Of a stretch of 64,000 bases of DNA, positions 41,512 to 50,611 are shown one piece after another; within the stretch, counting starts at the first letter, position 1, and every line of letters starts with the position of its first letter. The DNA is taken from positions 248,001-312,000 of the forward strand of contig NZ_JACHWY010000002.1 in NCBI RefSeq assembly GCF_014191715.1, given 5' to 3'. The notes under the pieces are model-generated. The model saw only the letters and a list, made by a program, of their open reading frames with translations, searched no databases and was not told the origin of the DNA. The translations under genes were made by a program, and so were the position numbers. The DNA comes from Litorivivens lipolytica (lineage in GTDB: Bacteria; Pseudomonadota; Gammaproteobacteria; Pseudomonadales; Spongiibacteraceae).

Positions 41512-42450
41512 TCAGCCCAGTTTTTCTCGCGCCAGCGCAACGCGCTCTTCCGCACTTTTAGGGATGTTCTCCATAGCTTCAACGGCTCGCAGGTTAAATA
41601 ACAGCCCGCGGCCGGTTGCCAGTTGCACGTTCAATCCCGGGCGTGCATTCAGCTCCAGCACCAAGGGGCCCTTGGTGCGGTCGATCACAATATCCACGCC
41701 AATATAGTTAAGCCCTACCATCTCCGAGCAGCGGGCAGCGAGAATCATAATGGTTTCCCAGTAGGGCAGTTGCAGCCCGTCGATGGGCTGCAGGGTATCC
41801 GGGTGAACCTTGGTCATATCGTTGGCGCGCACGCCGCTGCGCGTGACACCGGTACTGATATCAATGCCGACGCCAATGGCACCCTGGTGCAGGTTGGCCT
41901 TGCCATCGGAATCGCGAGTGGGCAGACGCAGCATGGAGGCGACCGGTACGCCGCGAAATACGATGACGCGAATATCCGGTACGCCCTGGTAGCTGATGCT
42001 GTCAAAGAAGGGGTCGCTTTCGACCCGGTATTCGATAATGGCGGTGTCGGGCACACCGCCCAGTGAATACATACCGCTCAGAATATTAGAGGCATGGCGC
42101 TTGATCTGCTCGCCGCCGACAATCACCCCGCTGGCCTTGCAGAAGTGGCTGCCAATGCGACTGCCGATAACCAACACACCATTACCGCCGCTGCCGTTAT
42201 TCGGTTTGATAACAAAGCTGCTGTAGTGCTTGAGCGTATCGAGCATGGTGTGCACGTCGTGCTCAATTTCAACGGTGGAATAGAGTTCCGGTACCGCGAT
42301 ATTGTTTTCAATCGCAAGGTTTTTGGTGCGCAGCTTGTCATCCACCAGCGGGAACTGATTGCGGGGGTTGTAGGGCATGATGAATTCGGCGTTGCGCTGA
42401 TTAATGCCGACAATGCCGCGCTCGCGCAGTCTACGGGCCCAGGTAATCAT
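41512..42450 (-). CDS. Alpha-L-glutamate ligase-like ATP-grasp protein
   Basis: 312 residues, ATP-grasp fold. FVIKPNNGSGGNGVLVIG is the ATP-binding lysine/glycine loop, YIGVDIVIDRTKGPLVLELN and ARPGLNVQLA carry the Mg ligands. RimK-related, predicted to form an amide or peptide bond, with glutamate a suspected but unproven substrate. Its start overlaps the stop of the membrane transglutaminase-like gene (ATGA). It is the last gene of a four-gene minus-strand set with that protein, a retropepsin-like protease and an aspartoacylase-like protein, a combination noted in surveys of amidoligase systems. Confidence 0.88.
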   Translation of the reverse strand: MITWARRLRERGIVGINQRNAEFIMPYNPRNQFPLVDDKLRTKNLAIENNIAVPELYSTVEIEHDVHTMLDTLKHYSSFVIKPNNGSGGNGVLVIGSRIGSHFCKASGVIVGGEQIKRHASNILSGMYSLGGVPDTAIIEYRVESDPFFDSISYQGVPDIRVIVFRGVPVASMLRLPTRDSDGKANLHQGAIGVGIDISTGVTRSGVRANDMTKVHPDTLQPIDGLQLPYWETIMILAARCSEMVGLNYIGVDIVIDRTKGPLVLELNARPGLNVQLATGRGLLFNLRAVEAMENIPKSAEERVALAREKLG

Positions 42451-43994
42451 GATTTTGACTCCGGCGGTTCAAACTTGAGCGCCGCTCGGAAACGCCACAG
42501 TTCTGTCAGTCGGTAGCCGGTGTAGCGGCCGAACAACAGTGTCACCGCCAGCATGCAGAACAGCAGCTCCGGGAACACGAAGAACAGGTGGTTAAGCGTT
42601 TCATTGGTCATCAACATGTAGCCGAGAATGGCCGTAAACAAACTACCCGCGCCTTCCTTGAGGGCATCGCCCGCACCCAGCTCTTCCCACACAATGGACA
42701 TGCGCTCAATCGTCATCGCCATGATGACCATCGGGAACAGCGCGACCGACATGGCGCGGGTGCCGCCAAACTGATGCGTCAGAATGCTGATCAGGATCAT
42801 CATGATGACGACGATGATGAGAACCGAGGCCAGCCTTGGGACTAACAGAAGCATTAAACGGTCGAGATAAAAACGGATCGACAGACCGATCGCGATCATC
42901 ACTGTGAACAGAATGATCCCCCACAGCAGTTGGGTTTCGCGGAAGGCCATGGCAATCAGTACCGGCATGAAGGTACCGAAAGTGCGGATACCAATCACGT
43001 TGCGCAGTATGACTACCAGCAGGGCGCCGAGTGGCACCATCAAAAGGACGCGGTAAACGTTTTGGGTTTCCAGCGGCAGGTTAAACAGGGAGGCATCTAC
43101 CAGTGATGAACCCATGCGCTCGGCGCGCTTGCGGGCGATGTCGACGATTTCGCGGTAGTTGCGCGCGGCTGAAAACACCACTTCCGCCGCACCGGAGCCT
43201 TCAACCCACACCAGCGGGCCGCCGCCAATGCGCCACACCAAAAAATTGTCCGGCAGGCCCGGCTGGCCGGTCAAGGGATTGAACGACAACCAGCGCTTGC
43301 CATTGTGTACCTGCAGCCAGGGTTTGAGCTGGGCATTATTTACTGACTCGTTGAGTTCCAAACCGTAGAGAATGCGGTTGGGAATACGGGCGCCCTTCAG
43401 GACCTCGCTGATTTCAAAAACCCAAGCTTCATCGTTGTTGGCGCGACCACGCAGCAGTTCCACGTTTTCATTGGGTTTGTCGGCGTTGAGTTGGATCAGA
43501 AGCTCGCGGGTATAGGTGGCGATGTCGGCGGATTCCAACCGTACGTCGTCCAAAATGGCTTTAATTGCCGAGTTATAGGGCTCGGGGTAAAAAGGGGCTT
43601 CCGGGAAGGGGGGCTGTGAGCCGCCGGTCATTTCATTGCTGTTCTGGTCGCGGGCAATGCTGATTCGGTAGTACAGGGTCTGCGGGCCATTGGCGCGGCG
43701 CACGGCCCAGTTGGCCCAGCGATTTTCCCGCTCGCTTTCAACCGCAAGGCCGTAGTTGCCGGAAATATAATCCTCGTCGAGGGTGACAAAGCCGGGGGCT
43801 TCGTGAGGAATGGCAAACTGTACCTTGGTAGGCTTGCCTGAACCCTTGAAAGCGATGCGTGCCTGGACTGTCCAGACTTCTTCGTCCTGCCCCGGCTGCA
43901 GAGGCAAACCGAACACATTGACCTTGTAGATGCACAAGCCCAGTCCGAAGGCGAACAGGATCAGGGCCAGTACTCTCAGTTTAAAATCTCGCAT
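42447..43994 (-). CDS. Inactive transglutaminase fused to seven membrane helices
   Basis: 515 residues. N-terminal helix, a periplasmic transglutaminase-like domain (about 30-265) in which I cannot find the catalytic Cys, then about seven membrane segments (from ~320, VLLMVPLGALLVVILRNVIG onwards). This matches the 7TM_transglut_inactive family, always next to an ATP-grasp ligase. It probably binds a peptide-like ligand in the periplasm and passes information or substrate to the cytoplasmic partner (inference). GGGG before ATG 43994; stop overlaps the ligase start. Confidence 0.88.
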   Translation of the reverse strand: MRDFKLRVLALILFAFGLGLCIYKVNVFGLPLQPGQDEEVWTVQARIAFKGSGKPTKVQFAIPHEAPGFVTLDEDYISGNYGLAVESERENRWANWAVRRANGPQTLYYRISIARDQNSNEMTGGSQPPFPEAPFYPEPYNSAIKAILDDVRLESADIATYTRELLIQLNADKPNENVELLRGRANNDEAWVFEISEVLKGARIPNRILYGLELNESVNNAQLKPWLQVHNGKRWLSFNPLTGQPGLPDNFLVWRIGGGPLVWVEGSGAAEVVFSAARNYREIVDIARKRAERMGSSLVDASLFNLPLETQNVYRVLLMVPLGALLVVILRNVIGIRTFGTFMPVLIAMAFRETQLLWGIILFTVMIAIGLSIRFYLDRLMLLLVPRLASVLIIVVIMMILISILTHQFGGTRAMSVALFPMVIMAMTIERMSIVWEELGAGDALKEGAGSLFTAILGYMLMTNETLNHLFFVFPELLFCMLAVTLLFGRYTGYRLTELWRFRAALKFEPPESKS

Positions 43995-44024
43995 CAGTTT
44001 TCCCCGGAGCGATGACGATTTCTA

Positions 44025-44582
44025 TCAATCGTCTTTGTCATCGTTGTCTTCTTTCTCTTCTATCGCGTCGCGACAGTGGTCTTTGGTGAGGTAGGTCTCG
44101 TCGGGATCGATCACGGCAACCCCGCCCAGAAAGCGACGTCCCAGCAGAATGCGGTAGTTGAAGCCGCTGCGATCACTCAGGTTGAACTGAGTCTTGTGCA
44201 CACGACCATCAAAGCACATATCCAGCTCGATCACCGGCCGTCGGTCGGCACCACCGTCGAGATCCTTAATCTTTACGCCGCGCACAATCGGGCGCTCCAT
44301 TTTCTTGGTATCACCGTCTTTGTCGACAAAGGTAAAGCGGACCCACTCATCACCGTCGCGCTTAAAGCTTTCCACGTTGGTCGCGTGAATGGATGAGGTG
44401 TTGGCACCGCTGTCCAATTTGGCCTTGATGGGTTCGTCGCGGATATCCAGTATGGTCACCTTTTCCACCCAGCCAGCGATCACCTTGCCAGCCTCGCGGC
44501 CGTCTTTGTTCTTGCCAGCGTAGACCACGCCGGGGATCAGAGTTGTTACCACCAAGGCAAGTATGGCTGATTTTGCGGACAT
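44025..44582 (-). CDS. Retropepsin-like (RimK-associated) protease, exported
   Basis: 185 residues. Signal peptide MSAKSAILALVVTTLIPGVV-YA, then a single aspartic-protease-like domain with the catalytic KLDSGANTSSIHA (DSGA) and a C-terminal hydrophobic LLGRRFL strand; family often labelled 'ATP-dependent zinc protease/RimB-like'. The acidic tail is Asp/Glu/Lys-rich. ATG 44582 is chosen because AGGAGG lies six bases upstream; a longer frame would bury the signal. It would cleave in the periplasm, perhaps removing residues added by the ligase partner. Confidence 0.88.
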   Translation of the reverse strand: MSAKSAILALVVTTLIPGVVYAGKNKDGREAGKVIAGWVEKVTILDIRDEPIKAKLDSGANTSSIHATNVESFKRDGDEWVRFTFVDKDGDTKKMERPIVRGVKIKDLDGGADRRPVIELDMCFDGRVHKTQFNLSDRSGFNYRILLGRRFLGGVAVIDPDETYLTKDHCRDAIEEKEDNDDKDD

Positions 44583-44598
44583 GCGAATCCTCCTGTGT

Positions 44599-45951
44599 TT
44601 ATTCCGGGTGTTCGTCGGGTTCGGGGATGCGGGGTTCCAGCTCCGAGGTATCCTCACCCTCGGCGTCAACCGGTAGGTCTTTGGAGATAACCGATTGGGT
44701 TGCTTCTTCGGCAGCTTTGCGCGCTGCCTCGTTCACCGCTTGCGGATCATTACCGCTCTGGCTAGCCGATTCGGCAGCTTCTTTCGCGACCTCTTGTACG
44801 GCCTTGCGCACGGTTTCCAGCGCTGCATTGGCGGCGCCCTCGGCCGCTTTTTCAACTGCAGCGCCTTCGGCCTTGTCCAGTCCCAGGTGATAGGCGGCAA
44901 AACCGGGCATCACCATCTGGTTCAGGGCCATGCCGATAATGGTGCCTTTGGCGCTGGCGCGGATAACGCTGCTGCGGTTGGTGATTGGGTCGGTCACGGA
45001 GCCGAGAATGTCGCCTTTGTTAACCTCATCTCCAATTTTGACCTCGCTGAATAACACGCCACCCTGATCGGCTCGCAGCCAGACAGACTCGTAGAAAACC
45101 TCCTGCTCGCTGGCGATCTTGGTAGCATCGCCCATTACACCAAACCCGCGCAGGGCGGACAGCACACCGCGTACACCCTGGGCAACCTGTTCAGGCTGCA
45201 GATACAGCGGCTCGCCCGCTTCCAGCGTCACCGAGGGAATACCGGCCTCAACGGCGGCACGGCGCAGGGTGCCGACGGCACCGAGGCTGTGCAGCACCAC
45301 AAAGTTATCGAACAGTGAGCTGAGTTTGGCCACATTGGCGTTGCTCAGGTCGGCCCGCAGCTGGGGCAGGTTGGTGCGATGGAATGAACCGGTGTGAATG
45401 TCGATAAGCGCGTCACAGTGGCTGATCACGTCCTGAAAAAAGTGGTAGGCAATGCGGGCTGCGGAGCTGCCCTTGGGATTGCCGGGAAAGTAGCGGTTCA
45501 GATCGCGGCGGTCAGGCAGGTAGCGGGAATTGCGCTGGAAGCCGTAGAGGTTGACGATGGGCACGGCAATCACGGTGCCGGTCAGGTTTTCGGTATCCAG
45601 CGCAAACATGATGCGGCGGATAATTTCCACGCCGTTAAGCTCATCGCCGTGCACAGCACCGGTCAAACACATGGTGGGGCCCGGCTGGTTGCCGGTGGCG
45701 ATCAGCACCGGGGTAGGGAGCGCCAGACCGGACAAGGGTTGGCCGGCGGACCAGGCACGGCGGTCGAGAATGCCTTTTTTGATGGGTTTGCCCAGAAAGC
45801 GCTCGACTTTCGGGCGCTCGGCCGGAACTTCCGCTTTCAGTGGTGCAACATCCTGAACCCGCTCTGTGGCAGAGGCTGAGCTGACCAGGCTGCTCAGCAG
45901 CAAACCGGCGCAGAACATGGCTGTACTTGAACGACCCTGAGGGTGTGGCAT
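44599..45951 (-). CDS. Succinylglutamate desuccinylase/aspartoacylase-like protein, exported
   Basis: 450 residues from ATG 45951. Signal peptide (hydrophobic MFCAGLLLSSLVSSASA) then a zinc carboxypeptidase-like domain: GAVHGDELNGVEIIRRI (His/Glu zinc site) and CDALIDIHTGSFH (third ligand), followed by a beta barrel-like region (GGVLFSEVKIGDEVNKGDIL). About residues 360-450 form an Ala/Glu-rich helical tail (AAEGAANAALETVRKAVQEV) ending in acidic and proline residues, unusual for the family. Likely hydrolyses an N-acyl or peptide bond in the periplasm. First gene of the four-gene minus-strand set; divergent from leuA. Confidence 0.85.
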   Translation of the reverse strand: MPHPQGRSSTAMFCAGLLLSSLVSSASATERVQDVAPLKAEVPAERPKVERFLGKPIKKGILDRRAWSAGQPLSGLALPTPVLIATGNQPGPTMCLTGAVHGDELNGVEIIRRIMFALDTENLTGTVIAVPIVNLYGFQRNSRYLPDRRDLNRYFPGNPKGSSAARIAYHFFQDVISHCDALIDIHTGSFHRTNLPQLRADLSNANVAKLSSLFDNFVVLHSLGAVGTLRRAAVEAGIPSVTLEAGEPLYLQPEQVAQGVRGVLSALRGFGVMGDATKIASEQEVFYESVWLRADQGGVLFSEVKIGDEVNKGDILGSVTDPITNRSSVIRASAKGTIIGMALNQMVMPGFAAYHLGLDKAEGAAVEKAAEGAANAALETVRKAVQEVAKEAAESASQSGNDPQAVNEAARKAAEEATQSVISKDLPVDAEGEDTSELEPRIPEPDEHPE

Positions 45952-46211
45952 AAACCTGTCGGTGCTCCTGTGAATACCGTTCCAGTGGGGGCGCATAACG
46001 AGTGCGCACTTTATCTTAAGTGTTATAGGCTTGCTGTGAAGAATTTGGGAAATTATTCCGGCCTGATAAGGGAACTTCGCCTTTCTGGCCGCTAATTTCC
46101 ATGCACTTGCTGATTATCGTACGTTCGACGGTTGAGTGTGCCTGTACTCTGATTTGTCGGCAATCTGTGTGAGAATAGGCGGCTTAAGCATAGGGGATAC
46201 AGGAGTCCATC

Positions 46212-47759
46212 ATGGCAAAGGACCAGTTGGTCATTTTTGATACAACCTTGCGCGACGGCGAGCAGAGCCCGGGCGCGTCCATGACGCGGGATGAGAAGGT
46301 TCGTATTGCCAAGATGCTGGAAAAAATGGGCGTCGATGTTATCGAGGCCGGCTTTGCGATCGCCAGTCAGGGTGATTTCGAGTCGGTGCGCGCGGTAGCG
46401 GAGGCGGTTCAGACCAGCCGCATCTGCTCTCTGGCCCGCTCGGCCAAGAAAGATATCGAACGCGCCGGCGAGGCGCTGAAACCCGCTGCTTTGTCGCGTA
46501 TTCACACCTTCATCGCCACCTCGCCGATCCACATGGATTACAAGCTGCGAATGAAGCCCGATCAGGTAGTCGATGAGGCGGTGCGCGCGGTGACCACGGC
46601 GCGCGGCCTGACCGATGACGTGGAGTTTTCCTGTGAGGATGCCTCCCGCTCGGAATTCGATTTCCTGTGCCGCATTATCGAACAGGTGATCAAGGCCGGT
46701 GCCAGCACCATCAACCTGCCCGACACCGTCGGCTACGCCGAGCCGGAAGAATACGGCGCTCTGGTTCACCGACTGATGAACACCATTCCCAACGCCGACA
46801 AGGCCGTCTTCTCCGTGCACTGCCACAACGATCTGGGTCTGGCCGTCGCCAACTCGCTGGCCGCCGTGCTGCAGGGTGCGCGGCAGGTAGAGTGCACCAT
46901 CAATGGTCTCGGTGAGCGCGCGGGCAATGCCTCGCTGGAAGAAATTGTGATGGCGGTGCGCACCCGCGCCGATGTGTTCCCGGTAGAGACCCGCATTGAC
47001 GCCACTCAGATCGTGCCGACCTCGCGTCTGGTCTCCACGGTGACCGGTTTTCCAGTGCAGCCTAACAAGGCCATTGTCGGTGCCAACGCCTTTGCCCACG
47101 AGTCCGGTATCCATCAGGACGGTGTCCTGAAATACCGCGAGACCTACGAAATCATGCGCGCCGAAGATGTGGGCTGGAATACCAACAAACTGGTGCTCGG
47201 CAAGCATTCCGGCCGCGCCGCCTTCAAGGCTCGCTTGACCGAGCTGGGTATCACCTTCGACAGCGACGAGGCCTTCAACGACGCCTTTACCCGCTTTAAG
47301 GATCTGGCCGACAAGAAACACGAAATCTTTGATGAAGATCTGCAGGCGCTGGTCAGCGAGGTGGCTGCACCGGATTCCGGTGAGAAGTACCGCCTGCTGG
47401 AGCTCGAATCTCACTCCCAGACTGGCCGTAAACCCGTTGCGCGTCTGCGCTTGCTGGTGAATGGTGAAGACCGCTCGGTAGAGGCAGAGGGAGATGGCCC
47501 GGTTGATGCGGCATTCAAAGCGGTTGAGCAAGTGGCGAACAGTCAGGCGCTGCTGAAACTGTATTCGGTCAATGCCATTACCCAGGGGACTGACTCTCAG
47601 GGCGAAGTGACTGTACGTTTGGAAAAAGACAACGTGATCGTCAATGGCAATGGTGCCGATACCGATATCATCGTCGCCTCGGTCAAAGCCTACCTGAATG
47701 CCTTGGACCTGTTGGCCTCTGGCAATATGCGCACCCATCCGCAAAAAGAAGGCGTGTAA
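46212..47759 (+). CDS. leuA: 2-isopropylmalate synthase
   Basis: 515 residues, complete LeuA of the E. coli length class. N-terminal TIM barrel opens with [29 protein letters not shown] and ALGER-like [15 protein letters not shown] carry metal and catalytic residues; [13 protein letters not shown] begins the linker and the C-terminal ~120 residues are the leucine-sensing regulatory domain. It condenses acetyl-CoA with 2-ketoisovalerate, first committed step of leucine synthesis. AGGAG seven bases before ATG 46212. In the 260-base gap before it I saw no leader peptide or attenuator. The large reverse-strand frame across this gene is an antisense shadow. Confidence 0.95.
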   Translation: MAKDQLVIFDTTLRDGEQSPGASMTRDEKVRIAKMLEKMGVDVIEAGFAIASQGDFESVRAVAEAVQTSRICSLARSAKKDIERAGEALKPAALSRIHTFIATSPIHMDYKLRMKPDQVVDEAVRAVTTARGLTDDVEFSCEDASRSEFDFLCRIIEQVIKAGASTINLPDTVGYAEPEEYGALVHRLMNTIPNADKAVFSVHCHNDLGLAVANSLAAVLQGARQVECTINGLGERAGNASLEEIVMAVRTRADVFPVETRIDATQIVPTSRLVSTVTGFPVQPNKAIVGANAFAHESGIHQDGVLKYRETYEIMRAEDVGWNTNKLVLGKHSGRAAFKARLTELGITFDSDEAFNDAFTRFKDLADKKHEIFDEDLQALVSEVAAPDSGEKYRLLELESHSQTGRKPVARLRLLVNGEDRSVEAEGDGPVDAAFKAVEQVANSQALLKLYSVNAITQGTDSQGEVTVRLEKDNVIVNGNGADTDIIVASVKAYLNALDLLASGNMRTHPQKEGV

Positions 47760-48500
47760 ATGTTCGAGGCCCTGCCCGAAGCAAAAAGGCTGGCTTATTT
47801 GCAGGCTATGGGGGTGGAAAGTTTCTTCCCCCGTTTTCGCCTGCCCGGCGCGCCGGAACCCCGTTTGTGCGACACCCTGCCGACGGCGGACGAGATGACC
47901 GCGTTTGCAGAACCTCAGAGTGAATCCGTCGAGCCGCCCAGGCCGGAGCGCGCTCCGCGAGAAGCTCCAGAAGCAGCCCGCAATCTGTTGCGAGATCTTG
48001 TAGAAAAACCAGCCTCGCCAGAAACCCGAAAGCCCACGGCGGCCGCAACGCCTGCTGTACCGAAAGCTGAGAAACTCCAGTTCACCTTGCGTTTTTATCT
48101 GGTGCCGGGTCTGGTGCTGTTGGTGGACGCCTCGCCGGAGCAGGTACCGGAAACAGCCCTGAAACAATTTGCCGCTAACCTGATGCTGGCGCTGTCGCGG
48201 CGAAGCCCGGATTGGCAAGGCAGTATCAAACAGTCTCTGCAGCAGCACCTGTTCCGCTGGCCGGTGGTGGGTAATCAGGCATTGGCGCAGGGCGAGAACG
48301 AAGCCCGTGAAGCCCTGACCGCTGCCATTCAGGCCAATTGCGAGCGCCACAGTCTGACGCAGGTCGTATTGATGGGTGCCAATGCCCAGCGCTTTGTCGA
48401 GGCTGATCTTGTAAAGGCCATCCACAGCGAAGCGATGGCTCACTATCTGCAAACGCCGCTGGCCAAGCGAGAACTGTGGGCACAGCTGACCGCGTCATGA
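47760..48500 (+). CDS. Conserved hypothetical protein adjacent to RimI
   Basis: 246 residues, cytoplasmic, starting at the base after the leuA stop. The N-terminal ~30 residues (KRLAYLQAMGVESFFPRFRL) look structured, a Pro/Ala/Glu-rich linker spans about 45-105, and a C-terminal domain (105-246) contains LRFYLVPGLVLLVDAS, NLMLALSRRSPDW and FRWPVVGNQALAQG. No enzyme motif. Its stop overlaps the rimI start (ATGA), and a similar unknown gene sits beside rimI in pseudomonads (from memory), so a link to protein acetylation or translation is possible but unproven. Confidence 0.8.
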   Translation: MFEALPEAKRLAYLQAMGVESFFPRFRLPGAPEPRLCDTLPTADEMTAFAEPQSESVEPPRPERAPREAPEAARNLLRDLVEKPASPETRKPTAAATPAVPKAEKLQFTLRFYLVPGLVLLVDASPEQVPETALKQFAANLMLALSRRSPDWQGSIKQSLQQHLFRWPVVGNQALAQGENEAREALTAAIQANCERHSLTQVVLMGANAQRFVEADLVKAIHSEAMAHYLQTPLAKRELWAQLTAS

Positions 48501-48991
48501 AGGTTGAACGCCTCACCGACGAGGCGCTGGAACGGGTACAGGCGATCGAGGCCGATGCCGGCCCCTATCGCTGGAGTCGCGCCGACTGGCTAAGCAGTCT
48601 GCAGTCCGACGATTGTTTTGAGCTGATATGCGATGAGGAGGCCGTGGCAGTCGCGGCTTTTTCGGTTGTTTGCGATGAGGCGAACCTGCTGAACATTGCC
48701 GTACCCAATCACGCTCAGCGTCGGGGGTATGCTCGCCGCTTGCTGGTGCACTGCCTCGATGAATACGCAGTCAATGGCATCAAACATTGTTTTCTGGAAG
48801 TCAGGCGCTCCAATGCGCCAGCGATTGCGCTTTATGAGAGCCTGGGCTTTAGCTTGATTGGCGAACGTAAAAATTATTACCCGGTGAAGGGCGGGCGCGA
48901 AGACGCGTTGGTTTACCTCAGCCGCTTGCAGCGCGGGGAGCAAGAGCGCGCTGCAAAAATAACAACCGCAGAGGAAAAAGACGATGCGTGA
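48497..48991 (+). CDS. rimI: Ribosomal-protein-alanine N-acetyltransferase
   Basis: 164 residues, GNAT fold. Motif A for acetyl-CoA reads VPNHAQRRGYARRLLVHC (Q/RxxGxG/A), then LEVRRSNAPAIALYESLGFSLIGERKNYY, the standard RimI C-terminal block. Acetylates the N-terminal alanine of ribosomal protein S18. The ATG overlaps the upstream stop by four bases (ATGA), so the longer frame back to 48476 is discarded. A ~17-residue Lys/Glu tail is not conserved. Confidence 0.93.
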   Translation: MKVERLTDEALERVQAIEADAGPYRWSRADWLSSLQSDDCFELICDEEAVAVAAFSVVCDEANLLNIAVPNHAQRRGYARRLLVHCLDEYAVNGIKHCFLEVRRSNAPAIALYESLGFSLIGERKNYYPVKGGREDALVYLSRLQRGEQERAAKITTAEEKDDA

Positions 48992-49379
48992 ACTGGAAAC
49001 GGACTGGTGGTTTTTGTCTCTGCCGGAAGACTGGCAGGTGGATCAGGACGACGACAGTATCGTTATTACAGACCCGGATGAAGTCGGCGTGATTACTCTG
49101 ACCTCACTCATCACCGATGGCGAGCGCGATATCGAAGCCGGACTGAAAGATCTGATGGCCTCGCTTGGCGTGGAAAGCAGCCAGGTTGAGTCCACGATGC
49201 TGGGGGATTTCGACGGCTATTATCAGGAGTTTCAGGACGGTGACGACTGGGTACGCGAGTGGTATCTGGGTAGCGAACACTGTCTCCTGCTGGTGAGCTA
49301 TGACTGCGACCCTGATAACAAAATGATGGATCGTGAACTGGTAGACGATATTCTCGATACGCTTTCACTAAAAGCCTAA
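48984..49379 (+). CDS. Small acidic hypothetical protein, PsbP/DUF1795-like fold
   Basis: 131 residues, very acidic, no signal peptide. Begins inside the rimI end (8-base overlap) with AGAGGAAAAA before ATG. WWFLSLPEDWQVDQDDDSIV followed by an alternating beta pattern and a final helix (LVDDILDTLSLKA) suggests the small alpha/beta fold seen in DUF1795/PsbP-like proteins. Function unknown; probably co-translated with rimI. Confidence 0.72.
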   Translation: MRELETDWWFLSLPEDWQVDQDDDSIVITDPDEVGVITLTSLITDGERDIEAGLKDLMASLGVESSQVESTMLGDFDGYYQEFQDGDDWVREWYLGSEHCLLLVSYDCDPDNKMMDRELVDDILDTLSLKA

Positions 49380-49400
49380 AAAATAACGAAAGGGGTATTC

Positions 49401-50546
49401 ATGTCAGAGCCCAAATCTTTCACGGTGCACATCAGCGATCAGGCCATTAGTGACCTCAATCAGCGCCTCGATCTAACCCGCTGGCCCGATCAAGTTGATG
49501 ATGTGGGTTGGACTCAGGGCGCAGAATTGAATTACCTGCGCGAACTGGTGCAGTACTGGCGCAATGAATTCGACTGGCGCGCGCAGGAAGCGAAGATCAA
49601 TCAACTCGACCAGTTCACGCTCGAGTTCGATGGTCTGACGACTCACTTTATTCACCAGCGCTCGCCCCATGCCAATGCGCGGCCCTTGCTGCTGAATCAC
49701 GGCTGGCCAGGTTCCATTATTGAGTTTCTCGACGTCATTCCACGCCTGACCCAACCCGAGAAATTTGGTGGTCGGGCCGAAGATGCCTTTCACGTGGTCG
49801 CACCCTCCCTGCCCGGTTACGGTTTTTCCGAGGCGGCCCACACACTGGGAATGAATACCCGCGCCATCGCCGCACGCCATGTGGAGCTGATGAAGCGTCT
49901 CGGTTATGAGCGCTTTATCTGTCAGGGCGGCGACTGGGGCGCGATGATCACTCGCCAGCTTGCCGATCTGGCGCCAGAGCATTGCGAGGCCATTCATCTG
50001 AATATGGTGCTCGCCGGGCCTATAGATAAAGAGCGCCCGATGGAGGGTGTGACCGAGGCTGAAATCAAACGCGTGGAAGAAGATGCCGCTTTTTCTCGCA
50101 GCGAGATGGGCTACTTTAAAATTCAGGCCACCAAACCCCAGTCGCTGGGCTATGCGCTGAATGATTCTCCCGTCGGCCTGTGCGGCTGGCTTACCGAAAA
50201 GTTCCAGCGCTGGACCGACTGCCAGGGCGAAATTCGCAATGCGGTAAGTTGGGACACCTTGCTGGCGAATATTTCCTGGTACTGGTTCAGCGGCTCGATC
50301 ACCTCGGCCATGCGCCTGTATTACGAGCATCGCCAGCACAAAGATACGGTACAGAAAATCTCGGTACCCACCGGCGCTGCGATTTATCCCGTTGAGCTCT
50401 ACCGCCCGCCGAAAGCCTGGGTAGAGGCGACCTATAATCTGGTGCACTGGCACGAAGCCGGGCGCGGTGGTCACTTTGCTGCGCTGGAGCAGCCTCAGGA
50501 TTTTGTAGAGGATATCTGGCGCTTCCGCTCCGCGCTTGAGGATTGA
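49401..50546 (+). CDS. Epoxide hydrolase, EHN-type
   Basis: 381 residues. The N-terminal EHN lid (about 1-110, with ISDLNQRLDLTRWPDQVDD) precedes the alpha/beta hydrolase core: LLNHGWPGSIIEFL (oxyanion), catalytic Asp in ICQGGDWGAMITRQL (nucleophile elbow GGDWG) and C-terminal His in AGRGGHFAALEQP. This is the microsomal epoxide hydrolase-like family, which opens epoxides to diols. AAAGGGG before ATG 49401. The presence in the same region of a likely halohydrin dehalogenase is suggestive of epoxide metabolism. Confidence 0.88.
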   Translation: MSEPKSFTVHISDQAISDLNQRLDLTRWPDQVDDVGWTQGAELNYLRELVQYWRNEFDWRAQEAKINQLDQFTLEFDGLTTHFIHQRSPHANARPLLLNHGWPGSIIEFLDVIPRLTQPEKFGGRAEDAFHVVAPSLPGYGFSEAAHTLGMNTRAIAARHVELMKRLGYERFICQGGDWGAMITRQLADLAPEHCEAIHLNMVLAGPIDKERPMEGVTEAEIKRVEEDAAFSRSEMGYFKIQATKPQSLGYALNDSPVGLCGWLTEKFQRWTDCQGEIRNAVSWDTLLANISWYWFSGSITSAMRLYYEHRQHKDTVQKISVPTGAAIYPVELYRPPKAWVEATYNLVHWHEAGRGGHFAALEQPQDFVEDIWRFRSALED

Positions 50547-50611
50547 GCTGATCTGCGTGCTTGCAATACCGCGCTGTGCACGGCAGGGTAGGGTGCTGAA
50601 TCGTAGATAGC

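Noticed and set aside
46092-48452. 786-residue open frame on the minus strand
   Set aside because: It lies antisense to leuA and its downstream gene, both with clear family signatures; it has no recognisable motif and arises from G+C-rich codon use.
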